From: Sphingomonadales bacterium
Lineage (GTDB): Bacteria > Pseudomonadota > Alphaproteobacteria > Sphingomonadales > Sphingomonadaceae
Direction of reading: 5' to 3'
Assembly (NCBI GenBank): GCA_013298745.1
Contig: JAAFIT010000173.1
Span: 1-5,924 of the forward strand
Length of the DNA: 5,924 nt
The notes under the pieces are model-generated. The model was not told the DNA's origin, did no database searches, and saw nothing but the letters and a program-made list of their open reading frames with translations. A program made the translations under genes and the position numbers. Positions 5,867-5,924 of this stretch are shown here, piece after piece (position 1 is the stretch's first letter; every line of letters begins with the position of its first letter).

Positions 5867-5924
5867 GTGTTCGATATCTTCATTTCCTATAACCGGCAGG
5901 ACCAGGCGGTTGCCCGGCGCTATG
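5867..5924 (+). CDS. TIR-domain protein, N-terminal 19 codons only
   Basis: From GTG 5867 the frame reads FDIFISYNRQDQAVARRY, a textbook first strand and box-1 region of a TIR domain ([FY]D-[IV]-F-[IV]-SY, followed by an acidic residue and a helix). TIR domains in bacterial immunity either cleave NAD+ or make signalling nucleotides from it; others only mediate contacts. The catalytic glutamate would lie beyond the window, so enzyme activity cannot be judged. The start lies 53 bases after the gasdermin stop on the same strand, with no terminator between, so co-transcription with the gasdermin is likely. Domains following the TIR (for example another STAND NTPase, WD40 or TPR) cannot be seen. 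Confidence 0.82.
   Translation, partial: MFDIFISYNRQDQAVARRY

Noticed and set aside
5838..5924. ATG at 5838 as start of the downstream gene
   Set aside because: It is in a different frame from the TIR sequence FDIFISY and gives no recognisable product; GTG 5867 with AAGGGG fits.
1..5924. CRISPR array, tRNA, insertion sequence or attachment site
   Set aside because: No regularly spaced direct repeats, cloverleaf-like segment, transposase motif or flanking target duplication was seen on either strand.

Overview
The window looks like part of a bacterial immune (anti-phage, cell-suicide) locus on a GC-rich chromosome or large replicon. GC is about 60% overall and above 70% in places. Codon use (strong G/C third positions) and gene style fit an alphaproteobacterium, possibly a sphingomonad. 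That placement is an inference from composition only; no rRNA or housekeeping gene is present.

Layout. Two divergent gene sets flank a 158-bp regulatory gap (4864-5021). Leftward (minus strand) are three overlapping genes. First is a chymotrypsin/V8-fold serine protease with an N-terminal effector-associated, death-domain-like helical domain (EAD; 4863-3877). Second is a 417-residue all-helical protein whose N-terminus resembles the same kind of EAD (3880-2627). Third is a STAND-type NTPase of the nSTAND1 class with a transmembrane helix and a C-terminal WD40 propeller (2634-1), cut off by the window edge after 878 residues. The junctions are a 4-base GTGA overlap and an 8-base overlap, so these three genes are almost certainly one translationally coupled operon. 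Rightward (plus strand) are a 263-residue protein that I read as a bacterial gasdermin (5022-5813) and, 53 bases after it, the start of a TIR-domain gene (5867 onward, only 19 codons visible).

How the parts may work together (inference from known families). The WD40/nSTAND1 protein would be the sensor and NTP-driven switch. The 417-residue EAD protein would be an adaptor, and the EAD-protease an executioner recruited by EAD-EAD contact. The gasdermin would be the substrate: the protease trims its short C-terminal tail, freeing a lipidated pore former that permeabilises the inner membrane. This parallels animal inflammasome-caspase-gasdermin pyroptosis and the known bacterial gasdermin systems. 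Unusual points are the split into two divergent operons, a separate helical EAD adaptor, a TIR gene directly behind the gasdermin, and a protease S1 pocket that resembles glutamyl endopeptidases (Thr275, His295) facing a gasdermin tail rich in Asp/Glu.

There is no tRNA, rRNA, CRISPR array, insertion sequence or attachment site visible, and no gene-free stretch longer than 158 bases.
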